A stretch of DNA of 64,000 nucleotides. Source: Marinicellulosiphila megalodicopiae (GTDB lineage: Bacteria; Pseudomonadota; Gammaproteobacteria; Pseudomonadales; Natronospirillaceae). Each line of letters begins with the position of its first letter. Position 1 is the stretch's first letter. Location: assembly GCF_045862395.1 (NCBI RefSeq), contig NZ_AP023087.1, positions 3,162,001 through 3,226,000 on the forward strand, written 5' to 3'. Below are positions 63,547 through 64,000 of the stretch, in pieces. The position numbers were made by a program, and so were the translations under genes. The notes below the pieces were generated by a model, which saw only the letters and a program-made list of their open reading frames with translations, was not told where the DNA came from and made no database searches.

Positions 63547-63832
63547 AATTTTTATTTCCTAGTTTGTAAATTATCCTGCCTTGAATAAGGCAATTTGATT
63601 ATAAATACATAACTATTGAATTCAACTTAAACTTAATATTAATAATTCGAATTTAAAGTGCGACTTCCTAGACTTAAATTTATCCATCTTTGCAAAATCA
63701 TCGCAAACCATTTAAATTAATCATTTATAGTTTTCTTCACTAATATAGTAACCATTAAGCTTTGCAAGACGCGAGCATAATCATAATTTACTTCAACTAA
63801 AAATACTTTTTTACATTTATTGATTTACTTAA
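63547..63832. other. Intergenic region upstream of the CBM2-type gene
   Basis: About 285 bp, AT-rich, no gene. It should carry the promoter of the CBM2-type gene. The TTAA at 63829-63832 is the target site of the element that follows. Confidence 0.35.
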
Positions 63833-64000
63833 GGAAACTCTGATCTAGAAAGATAAATTCAGGCTTTCAGAAATTTCACTAATCGAGGAACGGTTTTTCA
63901 GGAATAACTAGTTATTTCGAAAAATCGTAACGAATCGGTACAGGACGTACCGTAGTAGAACTTTGCAGAAGCACAAAGTCGAGAGTAGTGGAATTTCTGA
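63833..64000. mobile_element. End of a second IS5-like element or MITE (partial)
   Basis: After TTAA (63829-63832) the sequence GGAAACTCTGATCTAGAAAG matches the IS5 ends at 8135 (GGAATCTCTGATTTAGAA) and 9306 (GGAAACTCTGTTTAAA). No transposase frame is visible in the 168 bp before the window ends. Instead the DNA folds into nested inverted repeats (63867-64000). It may be a non-autonomous derivative or the long 3' region of a full element. Confidence 0.6.
63867..64000. repeat. Nested, branched inverted repeat
   Basis: Outer arms TCAGAAATTTCACTAATCGA (63867-63886) and its near-complement (63979-64000) enclose three further hairpins. They are 63890-63929 (an almost unbroken 20-bp stem centred on AACTAGTT), 63936-63952 (CGGTAC-AGGAC-GTACCG) and 63960-63979 (ACTTTG/CAAAGT). 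The right arm ends exactly at the window edge. Confidence 0.75.

Overview
The window looks like a chromosomal segment of an AT-rich marine-type gammaproteobacterium. The basis is the gene content: a type A RNase P RNA, sbcDC, LexA-controlled umuDC, sohB, elyC and trhP (yegQ), all with gammaproteobacterial-style sequences. I cannot name a genus. Most genes are housekeeping or stress genes separated by unusually repeat-rich, decaying intergenic DNA. I recognise no tRNA, 5S/16S/23S rRNA, prophage or CRISPR array.

Layout. 1-7,991: the start of trhP, a broken HAD phosphatase, trpS, a DUF455 ferritin-like gene and the sbcD-sbcC operon. 8,131-9,310: an intact IS5-family insertion with TTAA target duplications, sitting in the last codons of a NAD(P)-binding gene. 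9.3-13.1 kb: a methyltransferase, a possible nuclease-like protein, a 56-aa protein and an orphan 423-aa protein with a decayed partial duplicate beside it. 13.4-20.5 kb: umuDC with a clear LexA box, a fatty acid hydroxylase, a serine hydrolase, leuA and an Lrp-type regulator. 20.5-24.9 kb: two 3'-terminal copies of that regulator flanking a secreted astacin-lectin protease and a VOC protein. 24.9-29.3 kb: a MORN-like protein, endonuclease V, a dense palindrome array and the first selO. 29.5-31.6 kb: a scrap zone with a DUF2157 start, an ISAs1 remnant, a deoxyribosyltransferase-like tail, a 105-bp tandem repeat and a Y1 (REP-type) transposase. 31.7-41.3 kb: a 1,199-aa DUF2339 membrane protein, small enzymes, two decayed secreted or membrane genes, an MBL hydrolase with a divergent HxlR regulator and an outer-membrane-like protein. 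42-45 kb: DUF4261 and two small proteins, one beside an attC-like palindrome. 45.4-53.6 kb: sohB, a second selO, rnpB, a kinase/response-regulator pair and a flavoprotein-acyltransferase-elyC operon. 53.6-64 kb: an EAL phosphodiesterase bracketed by a duplicated elyC tail, an IS4 remnant, two LRR membrane proteins around a double-glycine-leader peptide, 2.4 kb of almost non-coding DNA, a secreted CBM2-PA14-like protein and the end of a second IS5-like element.

The most promising undescribed system is at 55.8-59.7 kb: a small peptide with a bacteriocin-type GG leader between two divergent, paralogous, membrane-anchored leucine-rich-repeat proteins. At the DNA level, at least five dispersed palindrome or repeat families recur. 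One is a set of six GTAG-foot hairpins of the kind mobilised by REP-associated transposases, and a candidate transposase is in the window. Accessory genes twice sit between a host gene's 3' end and a duplicate of that 3' end, which hints at a shared insertion mechanism.
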